DNA from: UTCFX2 sp963788145
GTDB lineage: Bacteria; Chloroflexota; Anaerolineae; Anaerolineales; UBA4823
Direction: 5' to 3'
DNA length: 64,000 bases
NCBI GenBank assembly: GCA_963788145.1
Contig: CAWBFQ010000006.1
Location: 930,001 to 994,000 of the forward strand
In this document: positions 19,777 through 28,666 of the stretch, in pieces
How the letters are laid out: the number at the start of each line of letters is the position of its first letter
How positions within the stretch are numbered: the stretch's first letter is position 1
The notes under the pieces: model-generated
What the model saw: the letters and a program-made list of their open reading frames with translations, nothing else
Databases searched by the model: none
What the model was told of the DNA's origin: nothing
Program-made: the position numbers and the translations under genes

Positions 19777-19885
19777 GCTATTCTCCTCATGTCACTATAG
19801 TAGTGTACGTAAAATCTCAAAATAAGTTTAACATAATTCGCAACTAAGATGCAATAGTTAATGACCGTTAGCATCAAGAGCTATC

Positions 19886-19920
19886 AAAGCTCCTGCATCT
19901 ATACGTGATGCAGGAGCTTT
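19886..19920 (-). terminator. Hairpin terminator after the MFS gene
   Basis: A 14-bp perfect stem AAAGCTCCTGCATC/GATGCAGGAGCTTT with a 7-base loop lies 30 bases past the MFS stop at 19950. It could also insulate the PFK promoter. Confidence 0.75.
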
Positions 19921-19949
19921 GTCTTAACCCTCCAATCGGATCGCGTCGC

Positions 19950-21176
19950 TCACGTCTGGGGGGCTTTATTTTGCAAGGCTAAAATAGCTGGGATCGCGCC
20001 GAGCGAGATCAGAGCGCCCCAAAACATCGCCCGTTCCAAGCCAATCGAGTCTCCCATCAAGCCGACTGCCACGGTGCCGATTGGCCGTAACACAAAGCTA
20101 ACCATCATATAAATCCCATTCGCCATCGCCCGATTGTTGGGGAAGCGTTCCTGAACGATAGCCATCATGATCGGATTGGTAGACATGGAGAAAAAGCCCA
20201 ACCCAATCAGGATCACCAGCGTCCACCATCCGCTGGCTTTCAGAAATAACAAAGCCAGGCCGGTTGTGGCAATTGTGACCACAATCAGCACTGCCTTGCG
20301 CCCCCATCGGTCGCTGGCTGGCCCAATCAGCAGCACGCCCGCCACCCCGGAAACCATCAAGACCGAGAGGGATGCGCCTGCAATCCACAAGCTTGCGCCG
20401 CGTGTTTTCATTAATATCGGCAGATAAGTTGTCAGGCTCTCCATCAGCGGGTAGCGGACCAGGCTGAACAGCGCGATCGGCAGATACAGACCCGGTAAAG
20501 CAGGCATGATCGCACGCAGGCTGCCCGGTTTCTCCACGCTGGCAGAGAAGTTCCGCAAACGCAGGTATAGGAAGAAAGAAGCCAACCAGCCGAGAACCGC
20601 CAGCCGCCAAAAGCCATCCAGCGTCCAGGTGGTCACAGCCCACACTGCCAGCAGGGGACCAATGGCATAGGCAAGCTCGCCTGCTGCCATAAATAGGCTC
20701 ATCCCCAAACCCAACCTTCTTCCTGAGACCTTGCCGACGAATGCCGGGGCTGGGGCGTGGAATGCTGCTGTGCTGATTCCGGCGCAGAAAAGCAAGATCG
20801 CCAGGGTGGCATAGTTCTGGGCAAAGCCGATGCTGCTGATGATTGTGCCGGTGACCGCCGGCGCCAGGATCACAAAATAGCGAAAGCTGACTTTATCCGC
20901 AATATAGCCAATGAATGGGTTGAAGATGCCAGGGAGCTGCATGAAAGTGGTCAACAGGCCGGCCTGGGTCAGACTGAGTGAAAGCTTTTCGATCAGCACT
21001 GGTAAAAGCGGAGCGACGCTGGAGGTGTAAATATCGTGAGTGAGGTGGGCTGTGATAACTGGAACAACCTGAGCGGTTTGAAAGGCTTCTGGGTCTGGGA
21101 TTTGATCCGCCTCAAAATGTCCGGCAAGAGGTCTGACGACTTCCGGTTGGGTGGTTGGAATCTGTTGAGAGTTCAT
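19950..21176 (-). CDS. MFS transporter, fosmidomycin-resistance (Fsr)-like
   Basis: A 408-residue 12-helix transporter. The opening after a 35-residue tail (TAHLTHDIYTSSVAPLLPVL) resembles the HxxxDxxxxxxPxLLP start of the fosmidomycin-resistance/Fsr branch. Motif A-like GYIADKVSFRYF follows helix 2, and GPASDRWGRKAVLIV follows helix 8. The ATG at 21176 overlaps the stop of the LysR gene as ATGA, so transporter and regulator are cotranscribed. It probably exports a drug or metabolite sensed by the regulator. Substrate unknown. Confidence 0.88.
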   Translation of the reverse strand: MNSQQIPTTQPEVVRPLAGHFEADQIPDPEAFQTAQVVPVITAHLTHDIYTSSVAPLLPVLIEKLSLSLTQAGLLTTFMQLPGIFNPFIGYIADKVSFRYFVILAPAVTGTIISSIGFAQNYATLAILLFCAGISTAAFHAPAPAFVGKVSGRRLGLGMSLFMAAGELAYAIGPLLAVWAVTTWTLDGFWRLAVLGWLASFFLYLRLRNFSASVEKPGSLRAIMPALPGLYLPIALFSLVRYPLMESLTTYLPILMKTRGASLWIAGASLSVLMVSGVAGVLLIGPASDRWGRKAVLIVVTIATTGLALLFLKASGWWTLVILIGLGFFSMSTNPIMMAIVQERFPNNRAMANGIYMMVSFVLRPIGTVAVGLMGDSIGLERAMFWGALISLGAIPAILALQNKAPQT

Positions 21177-22077
21177 ACTGGTTGAATGAGTCCTTCGCGT
21201 GCAAAATTCCAGAATTCGGATTGAGATTTACTCAATGCGATCCGCCGGCTGCGCATTAAATAGATGTTACGTTTGAGAACCATCCCCTCCACTTTCACCT
21301 CAACGATGCGCTCTAATTCCAGTCCGCGCTGGGCTGCCAGGCGAGAGATGAACGAGACGCCTATCCCTTCTTCAACCGCCATCTCGATGGCTTCAGCGTT
21401 GCCCAGCGTCATCGCAACTCTGAGCATGTCTGGGGAGATATCACAAGCCTGTAAACCGCTTACCAATACTTCATACGTCCCGGCAGCTTCTTCACGCAAG
21501 ATGATCGGTTCGTCCAACAGGTCATCCGGGAAAATCCGCCCGTATTGTGCCCACCTATGATCGGCTGGGGCTATCAAAATGACATCATCGATAAAAAATT
21601 TTTGGTATTCTAACTCTTTGTGCTCAATCTTCTTGCTGGAAACCCCTATTGGGATGTCCCCACTGAGCAGTTTTTTGATGACTGAATCCCGGTTGGAAAC
21701 CAATAAATTAATCCGCACCTTTGGATGAATTCTGCAGAAACGTGCGATCAATCCAGGCAGCAAGTATTTTCCGGAGGTGGTCGAACAGCCAATATTCATC
21801 TCCCCCAAGACTTCGCCATGGATTGAAGCCATCGTCTCAGAAGCTCGCCGGGCATTATTCAACAACTCAGCCGCCATCGGACGCAGCACTTGCCCCGCTT
21901 CCGTCAAACGTACACTCTTCCCTTGCCGGTTGAAAAGTTCTGTCCCAGATCGCGCTCCAACCCCTGGATCGTCTGGCTCACGGCGGATTGGGTCAAGTTC
22001 AGGCGTCGTCCTGCCTCGCTGAAACTACCATACTCGGCGATGGCGAGAAAGACGCTCAATGAATTCAAGTCTAACAT
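21173..22077 (-). CDS. LysR-family transcriptional regulator, frameshifted
   Basis: The N-terminal winged HTH reads from ATG 22077 (LDLNSLSVFLAIAEYGSFSE, then AGRRLNLTQSAVSQTIQGLE). At about 21950 the frame changes: after RDLG the expected TELFNRQGKSVRLTEAG is in the next frame, a one-base loss in GGGACAG. The effector-binding domain is then continuous to 21173 (LLPGLIARFCRIHPKVRINL). The family is usually about 300 residues, matching the joined length. It overlaps and probably controls the Fsr-like transporter. The indel sits in the most conserved part of the protein and is more likely a sequence error than decay. Confidence 0.85.
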
Positions 22078-22457
22078 AGAGCGGTATTATACCCACTTTC
22101 TTGCGAAAGGTCGAACCTCTCCAACCGGATATGTCCTGTGAAGTATGACGCAGCCTTGGATTACTTCACATACGAAGATACTAGGAACGATTTCAGCCTC
22201 TAAATTTCAACAATAAGAAAGTCTCGCTCAGATCTGATTGATCCGAAAGAAGAAATAAACCCCGCGATACAATAATGATTTCCTTGCATAAATGATAATC
22301 AATTCATATTGCGATACCGTCACACCAGAGGTATGATAGGGATTGGAGATTGCCGAGGTGATCAAATGTTGAAGAAGATCCAACCTTTGAGACTGTGAAT
22401 TTGGCAGTTTTTGAAGACCATCAGGATGATCTCGATCTGAAACAAGGTGGATCTAAG
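22078..22457 (+). promoter_or_regulatory. Intergenic region with probable promoter for the HD-GYP gene
   Basis: A 380-base gap between the divergent LysR and HD-GYP genes. On the plus strand TTGCGA (22309-22314), a 17-base spacer and TATGAT (22332-22337) form a reasonable sigma70 promoter. AAGGTGG lies 7 bases before the ATG at 22458. No other gene or RNA is recognisable here. Confidence 0.5.
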
Positions 22458-23978
22458 ATGAGTTCTACCCATTCCATTTTGATTATTGATGATGACCATA
22501 ACCTGCTGTGCTTGTTAGAGCGCTTGCTAGCCAAATCTGGTTATTCTGTCCAAACTGCCGATAGCGGCTTGAGCGGCTTGGAAGCGATTTTAAATCATAA
22601 ACCTGATCTTGTGATCAGCGACGTGATCATGCCGCCTCCGAACGGGCTTGAATTGCAGAGAATTCTCAGCCGGGAGCTTTCCACCCAATCCCTACCCTTT
22701 ATATTCTTATCTGGCCAAACCTCTCCACAAGAAATCCTGCAAGGGATTCGGAACGGCGCGGATGATTTTATCTCCAAACCGTTTGATCCCAACTTTCTGC
22801 TCGCCCGGGTTCAGTCCACCCTCAGACGAGTCGATCTGAGCCGGCAGGAGGGCATTCAATTCCAACAACGCACGGTTTCACTGCGCATTCAGAGCCTCTC
22901 CCAACAGCTCGAAGCTATTCAGGAAATTGGCTTGAAGATCCGCTCTGGTATAAACCCGGACGATTTGCTGCTCCAGGCAGTAAAAATCTTTGCAATCTAT
23001 CATCAGCCAGCGGCAATCGAAATTTGGGTCAAGGATGGAAACCAGGGCAATTCATCCTCTTCTTTCTCAGTTGGGTTCTTGATGGATTATAGCGGGGGGA
23101 TGGCGACCCCCCTGCGGATGGAAAGTTCGATTGGCGAAGATACTGAATGGCATTCTGATGATTATCACCAAATCTGGCCGGTCGCGGATGGCTCGCCGAA
23201 TCCAGAGCGCCCAGAGGGAATGGGCGAAGCAGCGTACAACGAAGAAGTATTTCTAAGAGTCTTCTTCAAAAGGTCAGCCGAATCACCCTCACGCCAGGTC
23301 GAAAGCATCGACCCGATGTATATCCAGGCGTTTTTGAGCCAGGTCACGATCATTCTGGATAAGAAGAAAGAACTCCACCAGCTTGAAAATATGCAAAAAT
23401 TGAATGAGCATACGGTGGAGAGCGCGTTGGAAGCCCTGAGCAAAGCTCAAGAATTACGAGACCAGGAAACCGGGGATCATTGTGTTCGGGTCGCCCAAAT
23501 GACGCTCCGCTTTGCGATCCGGATGGGGATTCGAGAGCCGCGATTAACCCACATCCGCCGGGGCGCCATCCTGCACGATGTCGGCAAGATTGGCGTTCCG
23601 GACCATATCTTGCTGAAAAAAGGCGCCTTAACCGACTCGGAGCGAGCGATCATCCGCAAACACCCGCTTTTTGCATATGACCTGCTGTCCAAGTTCGATT
23701 TTCTCAAACCTGCACTGGAGATCCCTCTTTATCACCACGAACGCTGGGATGGCCAGGGGTACCCACGCGGTCTCAAAGGTGAAGAAATCCCATTGGCGGC
23801 GCGCATCTTCAGCATTGTGGATGTCTGGGACGCCATGACTCATGATCGGGTCTATCGGCCTGCCATCCCGAAAGAAGAGGTTGCAGAATACCTGCGCCGC
23901 GAAGCCGCCAAGAGCTTTCAAACAAACTTGGTGGATCATTTTCTGGGGATATTGCACGAGGACCGTGAAATTAATTGA
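22458..23978 (+). CDS. Response regulator with HD-GYP phosphodiesterase domain
   Basis: A 506-residue signalling protein. The receiver domain spans residues 7-125, with the acidic pocket DDD at 11-13, phospho-acceptor D55 (DLVISDVIMP) and a conserved Lys in DFISKPFDP. A linker of about 200 residues, weakly GAF-like, follows. The C-terminal HD-GYP domain has HDVGKIG, HHERWDGQGYPRGL and a late AIFS/DVWDA-type segment, so metal ligands and the GYP loop are intact. It probably degrades cyclic di-GMP or a related dinucleotide on phosphorylation. The start at ATG 22458 is preferred over GTG 22395 because it has a ribosome-binding site and begins at the receiver. No partner kinase is adjacent. Confidence 0.93.
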   Translation: MSSTHSILIIDDDHNLLCLLERLLAKSGYSVQTADSGLSGLEAILNHKPDLVISDVIMPPPNGLELQRILSRELSTQSLPFIFLSGQTSPQEILQGIRNGADDFISKPFDPNFLLARVQSTLRRVDLSRQEGIQFQQRTVSLRIQSLSQQLEAIQEIGLKIRSGINPDDLLLQAVKIFAIYHQPAAIEIWVKDGNQGNSSSSFSVGFLMDYSGGMATPLRMESSIGEDTEWHSDDYHQIWPVADGSPNPERPEGMGEAAYNEEVFLRVFFKRSAESPSRQVESIDPMYIQAFLSQVTIILDKKKELHQLENMQKLNEHTVESALEALSKAQELRDQETGDHCVRVAQMTLRFAIRMGIREPRLTHIRRGAILHDVGKIGVPDHILLKKGALTDSERAIIRKHPLFAYDLLSKFDFLKPALEIPLYHHERWDGQGYPRGLKGEEIPLAARIFSIVDVWDAMTHDRVYRPAIPKEEVAEYLRREAAKSFQTNLVDHFLGILHEDREIN

Positions 23979-24003
23979 TCTTGATCCTGTTTACCGAATT
24001 CAA

Positions 24004-24036
24004 AAGGGGCTGTCCACTATATTAGGACAGCCCCTT
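24004..24036. terminator. Terminator between convergent HD-GYP and rhodanese genes
   Basis: A 12-bp perfect stem AAGGGGCTGTCC/GGACAGCCCCTT with a 9-base loop lies between the stops at 23978 and 24066. Confidence 0.88.
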
Positions 24037-24065
24037 AATGATGTTACTTAATTCAAATTTTGGTT

Positions 24066-25829
24066 CTATTTGGAGACAGGCAGCTCTGCCTTCACCCAAC
24101 CGTTGATTCCTCCACTCAGGCTGCGAACTTCCGTCCAACCCAGCATGCGCAGGGCCATCATCGCCATTGCGCCGCGGTGGCCAGATTGGCAGATCATCAC
24201 TACCGCCGCTGCTTTATCGGCTGGAAGCAGGCTCATGTCGTCTAATAAAGTCGTGAATGGGATGAAGATCGAACCTTCGATAAAGCCGCTGGCCTTGATT
24301 TCTTCCTCGGTGCGCACATCGACCAGGATCGGGGCTTTCTCAGCCAATTCGGTATTCAAATCAGCCGGCTTGACGGAGTAGAAACCTTCTGGCAAACCAG
24401 ACAAAAAGGCATCCAGGCTGGCAAACCGAACTTCGTCCACTTCAGGCGCGGTTCCAACCGTTGGTTCTGCGGGCATACTTCCGGTTTCCACCGGGAACTC
24501 TGCTGTTTTCCAGGCGCCTAAACCGCCAGCCAGGTTTTTTACGTCGGTGTAACCCAGCAAGCGCAGGGCGGCTAAAGCCATCGCGCCACGGTGACCGGAA
24601 GCGCAGTAGATCACAATCGGCTGATCCAGGGCTGGCAATTTATCTAAGTTTTTCAGAACATCACGCACCGCGATATGGAAAGCGCCAGCAATAAAGCCGT
24701 CTTTCTCCACCTCGGCAGTTTCGCGCACATCCAGCAAGAAGGGGGGTTTCTCAACCAGGGCGGTGTTCAACGCATCTGCCTTGATCGAGTAATAGCCTTC
24801 CGGCATGCTGTTGAAGAACTCTTTCCAGACTGCAACCCAATCGACGAAACCGGCAACCGGGAACTGAGCCGCTTTCCAGGCGCCTAAACCGCCGCCTAGA
24901 TTCTTGACATCCATGTATCCCAGCATCTTTAGCGCAGTTAAGGCAACCGCGCCGCGATGTCCGGAAGCACAGTAGATCACGATCGGCTGGTCAGTTGGGA
25001 TTTGATCCAGGTTGGCCATTAATGTGGGCAGCGGGAGGTTGATCGCGCCCTCAATGTAGCCGTCTTTGCTCCATTCTTCGGGTGAACGGACGTCAATGAT
25101 CACAGGCGCTTTACCCGAAGCCAGGGCTTCATTCAAAGCATCCGCTTTGATGGTCAAGAAGCCTTCCGGCAGGTTCGAGAGGAAATCATCAAACGCCATA
25201 AAGAGCGTCTGATCCTCCACAATTGGGGTGCTGATCACAGTAGCTTCGGCTGGCATTTCGCCAGTCACAACCGGGAGTTCAGCTTTCTTCCATCCTGCCA
25301 ATCCGCCGCCGATATTCTTCACATCGGTGTAACCAATTGCCTTGAGTACGGTCAAGGCAATCGCGCCGCGATGACCAGAAGCGCAATAAACAACGATCGG
25401 CTCATCCAGCCCTGGTAATTTATCCAGGTTCTTAAGCAGAGTCTTTATTGGGAGGTTGACTGTGCCTTCGATAAAACCATCTTTTTCGATTTCGGCTGGT
25501 TCTCGTACATCCAGCAAGAAAGGAGCAGCGCCGCCTACAATCTCCTCATTCAGGGAGGTGGGTTTGACCGTGCCATAACCTTTGTCTGCTGGAACGCTGG
25601 CTATGAGTTTAGTGAAGACTGCCTCAAAATCCGGAGGCGGCTCGGGTGTCTCGGTTGGCGGGAGGGGCGTTGCCGTTGCCGGGACCGCAGTGGGTTCCAC
25701 CGGGGCTTCGGTCGCTACTACAACCGTCTCTTGGATGGCGGTGGTCGGCTCTGCCGCAGGAGCGCATGCGCCCAACACCAGGCTTAATAACATCATAAGC
25801 AATATCGATAATTGGAATTTCTTATACAT
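24066..25829 (-). CDS. Lipoprotein with four tandem rhodanese domains
   Basis: A 587-residue exported sulfurtransferase-like lipoprotein. Signal peptide and lipobox VLGAC give lipidated Cys22, followed by a Thr/Pro/Val linker. Four rhodanese domains of about 125 residues follow (roughly 75-195, 215-325, 345-455, 475-587). Each has a LLDVRE/IIDVRS-type first motif and an active-site loop: VVYCASGHRG, VIYCASGHRG, VIYCASGHRG and MICQSGHRG. All four catalytic Cys are present, and each domain is followed by GYTDVKN(L/I)GGGL-type repeats. ATG 25829 follows AAGGAG. It lies 100 bases after the 12-heme lipoprotein on the same strand, suggesting joint extracytoplasmic sulfur/redox chemistry. Four rhodanese units in one protein is unusual; most have one or two. 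Confidence 0.9.
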   Translation of the reverse strand: MYKKFQLSILLMMLLSLVLGACAPAAEPTTAIQETVVVATEAPVEPTAVPATATPLPPTETPEPPPDFEAVFTKLIASVPADKGYGTVKPTSLNEEIVGGAAPFLLDVREPAEIEKDGFIEGTVNLPIKTLLKNLDKLPGLDEPIVVYCASGHRGAIALTVLKAIGYTDVKNIGGGLAGWKKAELPVVTGEMPAEATVISTPIVEDQTLFMAFDDFLSNLPEGFLTIKADALNEALASGKAPVIIDVRSPEEWSKDGYIEGAINLPLPTLMANLDQIPTDQPIVIYCASGHRGAVALTALKMLGYMDVKNLGGGLGAWKAAQFPVAGFVDWVAVWKEFFNSMPEGYYSIKADALNTALVEKPPFLLDVRETAEVEKDGFIAGAFHIAVRDVLKNLDKLPALDQPIVIYCASGHRGAMALAALRLLGYTDVKNLAGGLGAWKTAEFPVETGSMPAEPTVGTAPEVDEVRFASLDAFLSGLPEGFYSVKPADLNTELAEKAPILVDVRTEEEIKASGFIEGSIFIPFTTLLDDMSLLPADKAAAVVMICQSGHRGAMAMMALRMLGWTEVRSLSGGINGWVKAELPVSK

Positions 25830-25929
25830 TTTTTCTTCTCCTTGTTTACGGATTACAAAATTCTTGAGAAAACCCAGGTGCATGGCGCATGTTTTGGCGC
25901 AACACACCGGGTTATCATCCACATGCTAG

Positions 25930-27486
25930 TTATTGCATCGGCGGGGGCAGGGTGTCTATGATCACGCCCTGGTTCGCCGTCTGCTCGCCTTCGGCCACTT
26001 TGTCGGCTGTCAGGAATAGATCCGGGTTGCCGTGACAGGCTGCGCAGGACTCGTTCTGCGGGGTCTTGAGCTGGATATTGTGGGGCGTGGCATACATCCA
26101 GGTTGGCAACGCATCGAAATTCGGCAGCATGTTTTCGCCATAATATTCGAAACTGGTCGGTGAGATCGGCACATGCCGAACCAGGGTGAAATCGTACGGT
26201 CTCAAAGCGCTCTTGCGAGTATTTTTGCCAATCAGGAATGTGAAATAGGTGCTTTCGGTCTCGAAGAAAGGCTTGCCCGATTTCTCGCTAACCGCTACAT
26301 GACAGCCGTCGCAGCTGGTATAGGTGATCGAATGGCAAACCTGGCAGGACAGATTCTGCCCGTGCTGTGCGTGCATCGGGTTCTGCGAGTTCTCCACAAC
26401 CTGCGGGTGACAGCTCTCGCAGGTGGGGGTCTGATGACCGGCATAACGATGGGCGGCGGCCAAACCGCCGTCCGCCAGAGCGCTCACATCGAGCTGCTGA
26501 ACCAGTATCTCGGCGTCTTCCGGTTTGGTGTGGCAGGTGATGCAGGTTGTGTTTTCGCCGTGCAGGTCGGGCGCAGTGTGGCACTGCACGCAGTTCATGC
26601 GCGCCTCTCGGAAGTGGACATCACCAGGCATTTCTTCGTTTTTACCCAGAAACTCATTCCCAACCCGACTGCCGTGACAGGCTGTGCACGAGCGGGTCAT
26701 TGGGGGGGTTTTCTCAAACACGTGGCCGCTGAACAATCCGCCGCCCACGTTCTCGGGCTGGGCGACATGGCATTCGCCGCACGAAGTATGACATGTGGAA
26801 CAGTGATTTCCAAACATCTCTTCCAGCGCCGGGTGGTTTTCCGGAATGCTGCGGGCATCCAACGCTGTCCAATATCCTTGTTGGGTGTTATGCAGGCTGA
26901 CCTGGTACGCGGCGGTCTCTTTCTGGTGGCAGGTTCCGCACGACTTTTGCGAATTTTGGCTTGGCTTGGCGATCATATCAGTGTGGGCGGTCTCCATATC
27001 CGCGGATGGCGACCCATCGTGACAAGAGATGCAGGTCTGCTGACCGTGAATGGTGGCGGAGAATTTCTCCACGTCGATAAATACTTTCTCCCATGGCTCC
27101 AACGGAGCCACTGAACCGCCTCAGCCAACCCCTTTAAATTCTTCCTCAGCCGGTTCCTCCGGTTTTGCCAGCGAGATCAGACGCTCTTTGTCGGAATGGC
27201 AGCCGATGCAGGCCTCGCCAACCACCTCTTCGGTCGGCGTAGCGGTCGGCTCGCTGGTGGGCGTGGGTTCTTTGGTGGGCGTGGCCGAAGGCTGCGGCGT
27301 TTTGGTAGCGGGCGGGTTGAGCGCCATTTCTGTCTTGGTCGCGCGCAGCGCCAGCACCCAATCAACGGTGGCTGGCGGCTCTTCGTTGGCGCAACTGGTC
27401 AGGCCGATCAATAACAATAACCCAACCGCCAGTATGAGTAAGGTGCGGATCAAGGCAGGCATGCAGTTTTGGTTTTTGTAGTTCAT
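25930..27486 (-). CDS. Twelve-heme c-type cytochrome lipoprotein interrupted by an in-frame TGA
   Basis: Two stretches in the same frame make one protein. The first (27486-27121) has a lipoprotein signal with lipobox GLTSC, a Thr/Pro-rich linker and heme motif CIGCH. The second continues after TGA (27123-27121) with GGSVAPLEPWEKVF and contains eleven more CxxCH motifs (for example CISCH, CGTCH, CSTCH, CGECH, CTACH, CVQCH). The second part alone would lack any export signal, which heme attachment requires, so a separate gene is unlikely. The interruption is a stop without a frame change: a substitution error, a nonsense mutation or recoding. Its likely role is extracytoplasmic electron transfer, next to the rhodanese lipoprotein. 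Confidence 0.85.
27094..27110 (-). promoter_or_regulatory. Tight hairpin just downstream of the in-frame TGA
   Basis: On the minus strand, 10 bases after the TGA, TGGCTCC-GTT-GGAGCCA forms a perfect 7-bp stem with a 3-base loop beginning with G, 17 bases from the stop to the loop. This is reminiscent of a bacterial selenocysteine-insertion hairpin, but it also overlaps ordinary coding sequence. Confidence 0.3.
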
Positions 27487-27604
27487 TTAGTTTGTCCGAT
27501 ATTTCACAAATTCTGCTACGGTTAAGATTCTATGCAACTAATCCTCTCTAGATAAGTGACATATATCCTATGCGCCTATAATGATCTCTTATGGATAAGC
27601 ATAA

Positions 27605-27685
27605 GCGCCGCTAATATTGCGGCGCTGTTCCAATAAATGATCAGAGAGCAGGCATTCCTGGTCTAAGAACTACCTGCTCTCTGAT
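27605..27685 (-). terminator. Two hairpins downstream of the squalene synthase gene
   Basis: Hairpin one is TCAGAGAGCAGG/CCTGCTCTCTGA (27641-27684) with a 20-base loop; hairpin two is GCGCCGC/GCGGCGC (27605-27625) with a TAATATT loop. Neither has a strong T tract. They occupy the gap between the squalene synthase stop and the cytochrome start; the rest of the 250-base gap holds nothing I recognise. Confidence 0.55.
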
Positions 27686-27738
27686 ATGAAGGCTAGAAAT
27701 AAGTGATTATCTTTAGCCCGAACCCATGCAAGCGCCGT

Positions 27739-28616
27739 TCAAGCCATCCCCAACAAGCGCATTACCTCTACCCGCTCCAGCTTCGGGCGACCTTCAGCGA
27801 TTGCTTCAATGGTGGCGTAGGCTAGCTTGTACGGTACACTGCAAAAATCGAGCGCCGGACCTGGGGGCAATTCATCCAGATATTGTTTTGCCAATTCCAG
27901 GTTTTTGCCGCGTAGGTCTGCATCTGGTCAGTTCCCCATCCAGCAGGGAAGAAATTCACACCGCGGGCCTGGTCCTCTTCACGGTTGCGTAAGATGTTGA
28001 CGGCTTGCAGCCCACGTCCAAAACCGACCGCGTTGCAGCGGTCTGTCTGTATGCCGCTATACCACGACCACAAATCGGAGAGCATCAACCCGACCGTACC
28101 TGCCACACCCATCGTGTAACGATCCAGATCGGCTTCGGTCAGGATTTGAAAACCGCCCACTGCCCAATCCGCCATCCGATCCGCCATTGTAGCGGTCGCA
28201 TCCCAGATGCGGTGAGCGATTGATCGCGGCGCCAGAGCCAGCCAATCGGATAGGCGCACGGTTACTTCGGGTAATAATACGCGGAATTCGTCCAGGCGGA
28301 TCAGAAAATCATCCAGGCGCAGACGTTCGTCCGATGACTGGATCACCCGGCTGACATTATGCAGCAGACGGGCTTTGAGATCTGCCGGGAGCGAGGGGTG
28401 ATCTTCGATCTCGTCAATCGCCCGTAGGCACAGATAAGCCGAGCCTACCGCTTGCAGCAGCTCAGATGGCAAGCGGACAATCGGTATATAAAATGTGCGG
28501 CTGGTGAGTTTGAGCATTTCCAAAGCCTGCTCGCGCAATTCTGGATCGGTAGAACCGGAACCTGCGGTACTAAAAACCTGTTTTAATCGAGGATCATCAT
28601 CTTTGTGAGTAGCCAT
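27739..28616 (-). CDS. Squalene/phytoene synthase-family protein, frameshifted near the C-terminus
   Basis: A head-to-head prenyl synthase, most likely making squalene for the cyclase encoded just upstream. Diagnostic segments are SRTFYIPIVRLP, the first Asp-rich motif RAIDEIED, the VAGTVGLMLSDLW region and the second motif region GLQAVNILRNREED. In the latter the first Asp of the usual RDxxED is Asn. The first frame ends at 27822 with a scrambled tail. In the next frame the true C-terminus reads KNLELAKQYLDELPPGPAL and then AYATIEAIAEGRPKLERVEV, stopping at 27739. One indel near 27915 restores about 292 residues. It lies 50 bases after the hopene cyclase and is cotranscribed with it. Confidence 0.87.
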
Positions 28617-28666
28617 ACGACCTCCGTTGTTCGATAAGTGCTGGCTGAATCTGGGGGAACAGGGTC

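Noticed and set aside
26173..27114. A 313-residue plus-strand frame opposite the 12-heme cytochrome
   Set aside because: It is antisense to a clear heme protein and has no ribosome-binding site or recognisable domain.
27121..27486. The lipoprotein N-terminus as a separate one-heme gene
   Set aside because: The remaining eleven-heme part lies in the same frame and would lack an export signal, so one interrupted gene is more likely.
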